Source: Microbulbifer sp. GL-2 (lineage in GTDB: Bacteria; Pseudomonadota; Gammaproteobacteria; Pseudomonadales; Cellvibrionaceae). Taken from it: a stretch of DNA of 64,000 bases. The stretch is taken from NCBI RefSeq assembly GCF_007183175.1, contig NZ_AP019807.1, positions 3,220,001-3,284,000 of the forward strand, written 5' to 3'. A model generated the notes under the pieces. It was not told the origin of the DNA and did not search any database. It was given only the letters and a program-made list of their open reading frames with translations. The position numbers and the translations under genes are program-made. Shown in pieces: positions 16,843 through 24,876 of this stretch (within the stretch, counting starts at the first letter, position 1; every line of letters begins with the position of its first letter).

Positions 16843-17688
16843 ATGGAGAGCGAGAAAGCTAATATTTTTCGCAGTATTTTATTTTTACCCGCTACGCGTT
16901 CAGACAGGTACGAGAAAGCCTTGGGCAGTGGGGCTGATGTCGCATGTGTGGACTTGGAGGATTCTGTGGCGCCAGATCAGAAAGATGTGGCGCGTGAAAT
17001 AGTTACCGATTTTTTTAAAATGCCTGTTACCACTCCTCTACAGCGCGCATTGCGTATTAATCAACTGGCCTGTAAACAGGGCCTGGAGGACATGCTGTTG
17101 GTATTGGCTTTGGAGCAGTTGCCGGATATCGTTCTAATCCCGAAGGTGGAATCACCAGAGGAGATTGCTTGGTTTAATGAGGTGACAGCCTCCATTGATC
17201 GGCCTGTCAGTTTAATCCCCTTGATTGAAACCGCTAAAGGATTACAAAACGCCATCGACATTGCCAGGGCGCCAAATGTGCGGGCAATCGGTTTTGGTAC
17301 AGCTGATTACGCGGCTGATGTAGGGGCGGATATGAGTTGGGAATCATTGATATACGCAAGGGGGCGTATCCTGCAAGCAGCTGGCTATGCCGATATTGCC
17401 GCGGTGGATGGACCCTGGTTACAGCTGGATGATGACAAAGGCCTACTTAAAGATACCCGTCGGGCGGCAGCAATGGGATTTAGTGGAAAAATTGCCTTGC
17501 ACCCTCGGCAGCTGAAGTGGATCCACAAAGGGTTTGTTCCTTCGGAAGAAGCTCTTAACCGAGCGCGAAGGATTGTGGATGCGTATAGAGCCAATAAGGA
17601 TGGGGTATTGGTGGTAGATGGCAGGATGGTGGATATGCCCGTAGTAGAGAGAGCGCAAAGACTGATTGAATTGGCAGGCAGACGTTAG
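16843..17688 (+). CDS. HpcH/HpaI (CitE-like) acyl-CoA lyase
   Basis: The product is 281 residues from ATG; in-frame TTG at 16828 and GTG at 16834 are also possible starts. The TIM-barrel CitE pattern is clear: FRSILFLPATRSDR, CVDLEDSV (about 35-42, metal/CoA region), LIPKVESPEEI, LIPLIETAKG and the C-terminal LHPRQ element. Citrate lyase subunits citD/citF are absent, so a stand-alone malyl-, methylmalyl- or citramalyl-CoA lyase is expected. It heads a unit with the two MaoC genes (42-nt gap). It is recognisably homologous to the lyase at 58511-59347. Confidence 0.83.
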   Translation: MESEKANIFRSILFLPATRSDRYEKALGSGADVACVDLEDSVAPDQKDVAREIVTDFFKMPVTTPLQRALRINQLACKQGLEDMLLVLALEQLPDIVLIPKVESPEEIAWFNEVTASIDRPVSLIPLIETAKGLQNAIDIARAPNVRAIGFGTADYAADVGADMSWESLIYARGRILQAAGYADIAAVDGPWLQLDDDKGLLKDTRRAAAMGFSGKIALHPRQLKWIHKGFVPSEEALNRARRIVDAYRANKDGVLVVDGRMVDMPVVERAQRLIELAGRR

Positions 17689-17730
17689 ATTGGAAAGGTC
17701 CCTTAAAGGAATTTAAAATAAGGAGTATTA

Positions 17731-18258
17731 ATGTCCCGCTTCTGTTTTAGTGCCTATATCCAAGTTGGTGATAACCGTTATAGGGAGCGCTATGGCCTAA
17801 ATTTTGAGGACTTTAAACCCGGACAAGTATTTCATCACCGGCCTGGGGTTACTATCAGTCAGCAGGATAATGTTGAAGAATGTATCAATACCTATAACCA
17901 GGCAATGATTCATTTCGATAACCATTACGCCGCACAAACAGAGTTTAAAAAGCCGCTAATAGATACCACTTTGATAGTACAACGCCTGATGGGAATGACC
18001 TGGAAAACGTACAACCGCAGGAAAAGTATTTTGCAGTGGGGATGTATTGACATGTTGTTGCCGGTCTATGGCGGAGATACTTTGTATGCAGAAAGTGAGG
18101 TGCTATCGGTCGATAGTGATTTTAGAGACTCTGAATCTGGAATGATCGAAGTGGCTGTTCGGAGTAATAACCAGCGGGGAGAGCAGACCTGCGAGATGCG
18201 CTGTAGTATGTCGATTTACAAACGAGATCGACTTCCTTTTTCAGTCAATAATTACTGA
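17731..18258 (+). CDS. MaoC-like hydratase, N-terminal half of a split double-hotdog enzyme
   Basis: The 175-residue product carries one hotdog domain: YGLNFEDFKPGQVFHHRPGVT (residues about 21-41), DNVEECINTYNQAMIHFD, and PVYGGDTLYAESEV. AAGGAG precedes the ATG. It aligns along its length with the first half of the fused 351-residue protein at 57456-58511 (shared GQVF.HRPG.TISQQDN). The second half is the next gene, 20 nt downstream. The pair should form a two-hotdog itaconyl-CoA- or mesaconyl-CoA-hydratase-type enzyme as a heteromer; that is inference from the fused paralogue. Confidence 0.8.
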   Translation: MSRFCFSAYIQVGDNRYRERYGLNFEDFKPGQVFHHRPGVTISQQDNVEECINTYNQAMIHFDNHYAAQTEFKKPLIDTTLIVQRLMGMTWKTYNRRKSILQWGCIDMLLPVYGGDTLYAESEVLSVDSDFRDSESGMIEVAVRSNNQRGEQTCEMRCSMSIYKRDRLPFSVNNY

Positions 18259-18278
18259 CCTCTCAACTTGGGTGCAGA

Positions 18279-18809
18279 TTGAGAAAGATCGTGAAGGAAT
18301 CATTTCATTTTCTTAGGGAAGATAAACCGGGCGTCTACATCGAAACCTATGGTGTTGATTTTGAGGATTTTGAAGTAGGCCAGATATTTGAGCACCGACC
18401 AGGGCACACTTTTACTGAGGCCGCTAGTTTGAACTATGTAAATCACGGGTTTGATCTTAGCCCTGGTTGTGCAGACCTGCACTTTTCAAGAAAAGTTTAT
18501 GGGGAAAGGATAAAAGTTGTAGAAACCTTTGTGCTCAGTGCTATGGCAATGACCACTAAAACCTTTGGCAAGGTGGTGGCAAATTTGAGCATGACAGACT
18601 GTAAAGTTAAACCTGTTTATGTTGGAGAAACGCTGTATTTCGAATCTGAAATTTTGGGGAAGCGTGAATCAAAATCCCGCCCTGACCAGGGATTGCTACA
18701 CGTCAGCTCCCGAGCGAAAAACCAGCAGGGAGACTTGGTCTGTTCATTCGAGAGAAAATTATTGGTGTATCGTCGAGGCCTCGGGCCTTATTCCGCAGCG
18801 GGATATTGA
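18279..18809 (+). CDS. MaoC-like hydratase, C-terminal half of a split double-hotdog enzyme
   Basis: The 176-residue product starts at TTG; GTG at 18291 is an alternative. It is the second hotdog domain: YGVDFEDFEVGQIFEHRPGH, TKTFGKVVANLSM, and PVYVGETLYFESEILGKRES, ending GLGPYSAAGY. It matches the second half of the fused hydratase at 57456-58511 (shared TFG.VVANL, KRES.SRPDQG, GLGPY.AA.Y). The short 20-nt gap to the first half supports co-translation. No frameshift can restore a single frame without other changes, because the first half has its own stop and a normal end. Confidence 0.8.
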   Translation: MRKIVKESFHFLREDKPGVYIETYGVDFEDFEVGQIFEHRPGHTFTEAASLNYVNHGFDLSPGCADLHFSRKVYGERIKVVETFVLSAMAMTTKTFGKVVANLSMTDCKVKPVYVGETLYFESEILGKRESKSRPDQGLLHVSSRAKNQQGDLVCSFERKLLVYRRGLGPYSAAGY

Positions 18810-18830
18810 GTAAGTTCTACCAGTTACTCT

Positions 18831-19562
18831 TTAGTTTTTTGGAGAGTATCCGACTAGTGTAAAAAATCCATCCCGATGAGGGTGGTAGGAGCCATGTAAT
18901 ACTTGTCCTCGCTTGGCTTCAGGGCAGAGAGTTCGTGTCAAAGATAATGAGATACTTTGACTTTCAGGAATAACTTCAATAATTTCTGCGTCGAGGAAGT
19001 CAAAATATTGGTTAACAATAGGGTGTAGAGCTTTAAATAGGCTTTCCTTGATAGAAAAAGCGATAGTTAACCAGTGGCTCATCTCTTTGTCTAACCGCGA
19101 AAGCCTCTGTGCCTCGCTATCAGTTACTATATTTCTTTGTATTTCAATGGCCGTTGGAGAGGGTATTGGCAATTCATAGTCGATACCGAGTAGCTCTAAG
19201 TTTTTGCTCAGAGCGCATAAGGCTCGATTACCTGAATGGGTAATGGCACCCTTGATGCCTTCTGGCCACTGAGGGCTACGTTGAGTACCAATGGGGACCT
19301 GAAAATTGCTACAACCTATTTGACGTAGGGCCTGTTGTGCAGAGTATCTCCCTGCGAGAAACTCCGCTTTGCGCTTAGTAACTGCCTTCTGTATATCTTC
19401 CGGAAAGTGAATCCCTAGAGAGCAAAACAGCGAGTCGTGATAATGCTCTGGAAAATATTGGTATTCACGAATTATTCCAGGGAGACCCGGGATAACAATG
19501 GGTTGATCTGCTGAAATAAACTTAGAGTCACAGCCGATACTAGGTGGAATGTCTGTTGCCAT
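18831..19562 (-). CDS. 4'-phosphopantetheinyl transferase, EntD-like
   Basis: The 243-residue protein has the EntD-type PPTase signature: RKAEFLAGRYSAQQAL (about 64-79), the THSG box (about 109), metal-binding LGIDYE (Asp128, Glu130), and FSIKESLFKAL (169-179) standing for the WxxKEA motif. It loads phosphopantetheine on acyl, peptidyl or aryl carrier proteins. No carrier protein or NRPS/PKS gene is in the window, so its partner is elsewhere. It is convergent with the split hydratase genes (21-bp gap). Confidence 0.88.
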   Translation of the reverse strand: MATDIPPSIGCDSKFISADQPIVIPGLPGIIREYQYFPEHYHDSLFCSLGIHFPEDIQKAVTKRKAEFLAGRYSAQQALRQIGCSNFQVPIGTQRSPQWPEGIKGAITHSGNRALCALSKNLELLGIDYELPIPSPTAIEIQRNIVTDSEAQRLSRLDKEMSHWLTIAFSIKESLFKALHPIVNQYFDFLDAEIIEVIPESQSISLSLTRTLCPEAKRGQVLHGSYHPHRDGFFTLVGYSPKN

Positions 19563-19805
19563 TAGAGTGAAGCTTTTATCGTAGAAAATTAACTAAATAG
19601 TTCTTTCAAATTTTGAGTAAACTGGATAGTGAATGTGTTAGTGCTCGAAATTAAATGCCAGGTCGGTACTGCATTGGTTTTATCAGTAAGCTAATTATGC
19701 ACTTGAAAAATAAATCCGAATGGAAATTCTATCCCGTTACCCTGAGTAAGTGCAATCCTGATTTACAATTTGCACTTATTGTTCGAAACAACAATTCTAT
19801 GGGTG

Positions 19806-19976
19806 CTAGCGTTTCTCGGCAACCAAGCATTGAAAGTCATTGCGTTTAAGCAATCTGTTTTCTAGCTCCTGTTCGGTGACCATGAAGTTGGGGAGATAAC
19901 CTTCAAATTCTGCTAGATCACGTATTAACTTTAGGGGTTGGAAACTATCGCTGGGTGCTGCTTTGCGAATTTGCAT
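19806..19976 (-). pseudogene. fragment of a GNAT acetyltransferase (N-terminal 56 codons)
   Basis: A 56-codon minus-strand frame starts MQIRKAAPSDSFQPLKLIRD and continues through LAEFEGYLP and TEQELENRLL. This is the typical N-terminus of SSAT/diamine-type GNAT proteins, where LIRELAEYE and TEEDLRE are usual. The frame stops at a TAG before the acetyl-CoA binding core, and I find no continuation in any frame further left. It therefore looks like a truncated relic. The flanks (19563-19805 and 19977-20069) hold nothing recognisable. Confidence 0.55.
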
Positions 19977-20069
19977 ATTTTCTATTTCTATGAATATAGT
20001 TTTAGTGGCTGCATATTGAAAAGAACACTTTCATATGCCCATAAGAATCCAGCAGCAGCCCCATTAAAT

Positions 20070-20483
20070 TTAATTGGTGCTCGCCGTTACACATTTTTCA
20101 AGGGCAAAGCCTTCATCAATCCACCCGGTAATACCACCAATCATTTTCTTCACTGGGCGGCCAAGCTTGGCCAGCCTGATAGCCGCCTTTTCTGTGGCGT
20201 TACAGTGTGGTCCTGCACAATAGATGACAAAGAGGGTATCTGCGGCATAATTGAGCAGTTTTTCCTCAGTGATACGCTGGTAGGGCAGAGACTCTGCCTC
20301 CTGAATATGTCCTTTCTGATAGGCGTTCTCACCCCTTACATCCAGTAATACAAAATCCTTACGATCATTGGTTATGGAATGGTGGACATCCCAGCAGTCG
20401 GTTTCATAAGCCATCAGATCCTCAAAGTGCTGCAGGGCCTTTTCACTGCTGGCGGCAGGTACACGGCTAACTATTGAACTCAT
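20070..20483 (-). CDS. rhodanese-like sulfurtransferase
   Basis: This is a 137-residue single-domain rhodanese with KDFVLLDVRGENAYQKGHI (about 42-60), the catalytic Cys in VIYCAGPHCN (about 86-95; the loop is CAGPHC) and a C-terminal MIGGITGWIDEG motif. The atypical GPHCNAT active loop is the type commonly paired with GlxA/AraC regulators. It is divergent from such a regulator (132-bp gap), so regulation by it is probable. Confidence 0.88.
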   Translation of the reverse strand: MSSIVSRVPAASSEKALQHFEDLMAYETDCWDVHHSITNDRKDFVLLDVRGENAYQKGHIQEAESLPYQRITEEKLLNYAADTLFVIYCAGPHCNATEKAAIRLAKLGRPVKKMIGGITGWIDEGFALEKCVTASTN

Positions 20484-20615
20484 GGTTGCTCCTACACGTT
20501 TCTGTTTGTATTGAGTCGTGACTAGTTTGCTATTTTGGTAATTGATTTACGATTGGCTTAAAGGCCATTTAGCGTTAACTTTACGCCAAATCCATTAATA
20601 GAGAATGTTGGGTCT

Positions 20616-21647
20616 ATGAGGCGGGTTGAGAGCAAAAAGGGAGGGTCAGGCAGCGTGGCTATCCTTGCACATCGTGAGGTAGCGATGTTCGAACTCGGGT
20701 GTGCTGCGGAGTTGTTCTGTCTTCCCCGACCGGAACTCGGGGAGTTTTATAGAGGAGAGGTGGTGACCTTTTCTGAAGCTGCCCCAGCTGCAGTAGGCGG
20801 TCTTTCCCTCAATTGTAAGAAGGTGAATAGCCTGCTGGACTATGAACTATTGGTGATTCCCTGTTGGTCGACTATCGCTCAACCAAAGGATGATTATTTA
20901 AGCTCTGTGTATAAGGCAGTCGAGGAGTTCGCCGCAACTGGGCGGCAAATACTGACATTTTGCTCGGGAGCCTTCCTGCCGGCGGAAATCGGCTTACTCA
21001 ATGGCCGGCAGGCCACTACCCACTGGCGTTATGCGGGAATGTTTAAGCAGCGGTTTAGGGCAGTGGAGTATGTGGGGGATGTACTTTATGTATGGCAGGG
21101 GGCGCTTGCCTGTTCTGCTGGCAGCTCCGCTGCGATTGATCTGAGCATAGAGTTTCTGCGGCGACGCCATGGTTTTGAGTTGGCCAACTCTGTGGCCAGA
21201 CGTCTTGTAATGGCGCCCCACAGGCAGGGCGGGCAGGCTCAGTTTGTGGAGGCCCCGGTTTCAAAGCGTCCAGATCATTTTGCCAGTGCCTTGGATTGGG
21301 CGCTGGCCAACCTGCAGCACCCAATCATAATTGATGATTTGGCCGATCGAGCTCATCTCTCCCGCCGTAGCTTTGATCGTAAGTTCCGCCAGTCTATGGG
21401 CGTTGCACCAAAGGAATGGCTGATCCAGCAGCGCTTGCGAGCGGCACAGAAAGCTCTGGAGTCTGGTAAGGAATCTGTTGATAGGGTTGCACACCTGGCT
21501 GGTTTTGAGAGTGCCGTCACCTTGCGCCACCATTTCCGCAGAGCCTTTGGTATTTCCCCAAGCCAATATCAACAGCAATTTGGCACACGGGCCCCGCATA
21601 TGGAGCTTGAGGGGGGAGGGAGCCAGGCTACCGCTATAGATTATTAA
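20616..21647 (+). CDS. GlxA-type transcriptional regulator (DJ-1/PfpI + AraC domains)
   Basis: The 343-residue protein has an N-terminal DJ-1/PfpI-like domain (VAILAHREVAMFELGCAAE; the nucleophile-elbow segment FCSGAFLPAEIGLLNGRQATTHW lies near 110-135). A C-terminal AraC-type double HTH follows (DDLADRAHLSRRSFDRKF, GVAPKEWLIQQRL, VAHLAGFESAVTLRHHF). The GlxA family often controls a divergent small enzyme gene, here the rhodanese. The effector is unknown. Confidence 0.9.
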   Translation: MRRVESKKGGSGSVAILAHREVAMFELGCAAELFCLPRPELGEFYRGEVVTFSEAAPAAVGGLSLNCKKVNSLLDYELLVIPCWSTIAQPKDDYLSSVYKAVEEFAATGRQILTFCSGAFLPAEIGLLNGRQATTHWRYAGMFKQRFRAVEYVGDVLYVWQGALACSAGSSAAIDLSIEFLRRRHGFELANSVARRLVMAPHRQGGQAQFVEAPVSKRPDHFASALDWALANLQHPIIIDDLADRAHLSRRSFDRKFRQSMGVAPKEWLIQQRLRAAQKALESGKESVDRVAHLAGFESAVTLRHHFRRAFGISPSQYQQQFGTRAPHMELEGGGSQATAIDY

Positions 21648-21749
21648 TTGGTGGCCGCCAACTCGAGTTCTGCTTGTTACAACCGCGGCCCTGAACAGGT
21701 TATGATTCGCCCTTTATCGCCTGAATTTAGTACGGATAACGAAGGAATT

Positions 21750-22760
21750 ATGACCAAGCAGCGCGTATTGACCGGTATTACGACCACCGGTACACCTCAT
21801 CTGGGTAACTATGTTGGCGCAATCCGCCCAGCTATTACCGCGAGCCAGGATGAAAATAACCAGTCTTTCTATTTCCTCGCCGATTACCATGCGCTCATCA
21901 AGTGCCAGGACCCAGAGCAGGTGCATCAATCTACTCTGGAGATTGCCGCGACCTGGCTGGCTTTGGGCCTGAATACCGAAAATGTGGTGTTCTACCGTCA
22001 GTCAGATATCCATGAAATTCCTGAGTTGACCTGGCTGCTTACCTGCATGACCGGGAAAGGCTTGATGAACCGGGCCCACGCATACAAAGCTGCGGTGGAT
22101 GCCAACCGCGCGGATGGTGAAGACTCTGATTTTGGTGTCACCATGGGCCTTTACAGCTACCCCATCCTGATGGCTGCCGATATCCTGATGTTCAATGCCA
22201 ATAAAGTACCGGTGGGTAAGGATCAGGTTCAGCATATTGAGATGGCCCGCGATATCGCACAGCGCTTTAACCACCACTATGGGGAGCACTTCGCGCTGCC
22301 TGAGGCGGTGGTGGATGATCATGTTGCGGTGCTTCAGGGGCTTGATGGTCGAAAAATGAGCAAGAGCTATGGCAATACCATCCCTCTATTTTTGCCTGAG
22401 AAGAGGCTGAAAAAGCATATTAATAAGATCAAGACCAACCTGCTTGAGCCGGGCGAACCTAAAGACCCCGATACTTCGACAGTCTTCCAGATCTGGCAGG
22501 CCTTTGCCTCTGAAGAGCAGACGGCGGAGATGCGTAAAGCGTTTGAAGATGGAATCGCCTGGGGTGAGGCCAAGAAGCAGTTATTTGAGTTGGTAAGTGA
22601 GCAGATTGGGGATGCCCGCGAGCGTTATAATGAGCTGCTTGAAAACCCATCGCAGATTGAGGAAGAGTTGGAGAAGGGAGCAGCTAAAGCTCGCGCTTAC
22701 TCTGCTCCATTTATCGAGAAGTTGCGTCATGCGGTTGGTATTCGCAAGATCGGCCGCTAG
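21750..22760 (+). CDS. trpS: tryptophanyl-tRNA synthetase
   Basis: The 336-residue class I synthetase has the HIGH-equivalent TPHLGNY at about residues 15-21 and the KMSKS loop near 201. It has the GLMNRAHAYK and YPILMAADILMF segments of TrpRS. The ATG at 21750 is chosen because GAAGGA precedes it and the upstream in-frame extension (from 21648) is non-homologous. It charges tRNA-Trp. Confidence 0.96.
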   Translation: MTKQRVLTGITTTGTPHLGNYVGAIRPAITASQDENNQSFYFLADYHALIKCQDPEQVHQSTLEIAATWLALGLNTENVVFYRQSDIHEIPELTWLLTCMTGKGLMNRAHAYKAAVDANRADGEDSDFGVTMGLYSYPILMAADILMFNANKVPVGKDQVQHIEMARDIAQRFNHHYGEHFALPEAVVDDHVAVLQGLDGRKMSKSYGNTIPLFLPEKRLKKHINKIKTNLLEPGEPKDPDTSTVFQIWQAFASEEQTAEMRKAFEDGIAWGEAKKQLFELVSEQIGDARERYNELLENPSQIEEELEKGAAKARAYSAPFIEKLRHAVGIRKIGR

Positions 22761-22778
22761 AGCTTCAAAAATTTGGGA

Positions 22779-22797
22779 GGCTATGGCTTCCATAGCC
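22779..22797 (+). terminator. hairpin after trpS
   Basis: GGCTATGG (22779-22786) and CCATAGCC (22790-22797) form a perfect 8-bp stem with a 3-nt loop 18 nt after the trpS stop. The following T tract is poor, so termination strength is uncertain. Confidence 0.5.
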
Positions 22798-22865
22798 GTC
22801 CCTTATATATAAGAACGTCAATAAAAAAAACGAATATAAAAATAACCAAAATACAGGGCTTCATT

Positions 22866-24437
22866 ATGGAAAATGTTCAAGCAGAGCCTGCTGCGGGTAC
22901 TGATACCAACAAGAATGGATGGATCAACCGGGCACTTAATTTTATTGAAGTAGTGGGAAACAAGCTTCCCGATCCGGCAGTGCTCTTTCTTGTGTTGATG
23001 TTGGCTATCTGGGTGCTGTCGTGGATGCTGTCTGGAATGAGCTTCGAGACATTACACCCGGCAACAGGTGAGGCGATCCAGATTACCAATCTGCTTTCCG
23101 GCGGCGAGTTAGCCCGCTTCCTTTCCAGTATGGTGACTACCTTTACCAGCTTTGCCCCACTAGGCGTAGTGCTTGTGGCTATGCTGGGTGTTGGGGTGGC
23201 TGAGCAGAGTGGTTTTATTAATGCCGTACTGAAGAAGCTGCTTGCTGTGACTCCGCAAATGCTGCTTACACCCATGTTGATCCTGGTGGCGATTGTCAGC
23301 CATACCGCTGTAGATGCGGGTTATGTACTGGTGATTCCTTTGGGGGGAGTGATCTTTTATGCGGCTGGTCGTCATCCATTAGCAGGTATTGCTGCAGCCT
23401 TTGCCGGAGTATCAGGTGGCTTCTCGGCAAATTTTGTCCCCTCAGCTATCGACCCTCTGCTTCAGGGCTTCACCCAAACCGCGGCACAGATTGTTGACCC
23501 CGAGATTCAAGTAAACCCCCTCAACAACTGGTTCTTTACTTCGGCTTCCTGTCTGGTGGTGACTATGTTGGGCTGGTGGCTGACCGATAAGGTGATTGAG
23601 CCCCGCTTGAAGAATGTCGCTATTGATGGCGAAAAAGAAGATATGCCGGTAATGCAGGAGCTGGGCGTCCGCGAGAAAAAGGCCATGTATCTGGCGGTTA
23701 CTGTAATGGTTGCGGGGATTGTGGGGCTTATTGCCTGGATGCTGCCAGAGACCTCCGCGTTACGTGACGCCCAAGGGGAGCTCGCCTCTTTTGGTGCGCC
23801 GGTAATGAAGTCTATTGTGCCATTGATCTTCTTGTTATTTATTATTCCCGGAGTCATTTTCGGCTTTGCCGCCGGTACTTTCCATAAAAGTAAGGATGTG
23901 ATTGATGCGATGTCCAAGACCATGGGCTCCATGGCTTATTACATCGTGATGGCATTTTTCTGTGCGCTGTTCATTTCTGAGTTCGCCCGCTCTGGCCTGG
24001 GAACTCTGTTGTCGGTGGAGGGGGGTAGCCTGCTTGCCGCTATGAGCCTTCCTGGCCCGATCACCCTGATGGGGATTATTGTGCTGGTAGCATTTATTAA
24101 CCTGTTTGTGGGGTCGGCCTCGGCTAAATGGGCGTTGTTATCGCCAATCTTCGTGCCTATGTTGATGCAGATTGGCTTTTCCCCAGACCTGACTCAAGCA
24201 GCCTATCGGGTTGGTGATTCTTCAACCAATATCATTACTCCACTGATGCCGTACTTCCCACTAGTGGTTGTCTATTGTCAGCGGTACGTGAAGGGTACGG
24301 GTATTGGCACCCTGGTATCTATTATGCTGCCTTACTCGGTGGTGTTCTTGATCTGCTGGTCCATATTCCTGGTGCTCTACTGGAATCTGGGCATGCCCCT
24401 CGGCCTTCAGGCCAGCTATACCTATCCAACTCCTTAA
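22866..24437 (+). CDS. AbgT family transporter
   Basis: The 523-residue membrane protein has about 11-13 transmembrane segments. AbgT family marks include VVGNKLPDPAVLFLVLML at the N-terminus, the AVDAGYVLVIPLGGVIF segment, PSAIDPLLQGFTQ and RVGDSSTNIITPLMPYFPLV. The family imports p-aminobenzoyl-glutamate or exports sulfonamides using the proton gradient. The ATG at 22866 is preferred; the open frame from 22773 extends into the post-trpS hairpin. Confidence 0.92.
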   Translation: MENVQAEPAAGTDTNKNGWINRALNFIEVVGNKLPDPAVLFLVLMLAIWVLSWMLSGMSFETLHPATGEAIQITNLLSGGELARFLSSMVTTFTSFAPLGVVLVAMLGVGVAEQSGFINAVLKKLLAVTPQMLLTPMLILVAIVSHTAVDAGYVLVIPLGGVIFYAAGRHPLAGIAAAFAGVSGGFSANFVPSAIDPLLQGFTQTAAQIVDPEIQVNPLNNWFFTSASCLVVTMLGWWLTDKVIEPRLKNVAIDGEKEDMPVMQELGVREKKAMYLAVTVMVAGIVGLIAWMLPETSALRDAQGELASFGAPVMKSIVPLIFLLFIIPGVIFGFAAGTFHKSKDVIDAMSKTMGSMAYYIVMAFFCALFISEFARSGLGTLLSVEGGSLLAAMSLPGPITLMGIIVLVAFINLFVGSASAKWALLSPIFVPMLMQIGFSPDLTQAAYRVGDSSTNIITPLMPYFPLVVVYCQRYVKGTGIGTLVSIMLPYSVVFLICWSIFLVLYWNLGMPLGLQASYTYPTP

Positions 24438-24494
24438 TAGTTAGCCCTGATGTGGAGCTGCCCGCTTTGAAGAGGTAGATTCACAATGCCCATT

Positions 24495-24521
24495 AAGGTG
24501 TCTCAGATTTTGAGGCACCTT
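24495..24521 (+). terminator. terminator after the AbgT gene
   Basis: AAGGTGTCTCA (24495-24505) and TGAGGCACCTT (24511-24521) form an 11-bp stem with one T-G wobble. A T-rich but interrupted tail follows (TGTCTTTATT). Confidence 0.65.
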
Positions 24522-24787
24522 GTCTTTATTGATTGTGCTGGTTGAAAAATAATCTGCGCGCTAAGTGATTCTAGCTACGGTTTCCAGCTAAATAGAAAAA
24601 TATTTAGTAGCTATTCTTTTCTACTGCGAAGAGCCTGGCGCGGTCTTTATGCCGCCGTTGGCTGTCTTTCCCCCTTTCAACGATATCAGTCGGGCCATTT
24701 AGTGTGGGTGTTTACTCACCTTTGTTTTGGGTCAAGGCTACAGGGCGGACATCGTTAGTAAAAAAATGTTCTAATAATGTTGTAAGT

Positions 24788-24806
24788 GATAACGATTCCT
24801 ATTAAG
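24788..24806 (+). promoter_or_regulatory. candidate Fur box upstream of the TonB-dependent receptor
   Basis: The 19-mer starting GATAACGATT matches the 19-bp Fur consensus at 12 of 19 positions by eye, mainly in the left half. It lies 71 bp upstream of the receptor start codon, where a promoter is expected. The gene's role in iron uptake supports it. Confidence 0.5.
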
Positions 24807-24876
24807 ATCCGCGTCAGTTATGTCGGTAGCGCCTGCTGCGGCAGATAATACTTCCACTGAATTTTGAGGGATCTCC

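Noticed and set aside
16843..17688. Reading the CitE-like proteins as citrate lyase beta subunits
   Set aside because: No citD, citF, citC or citG genes are present at either locus; the MaoC and CoA-transferase neighbours point to stand-alone acyl-CoA lyases.
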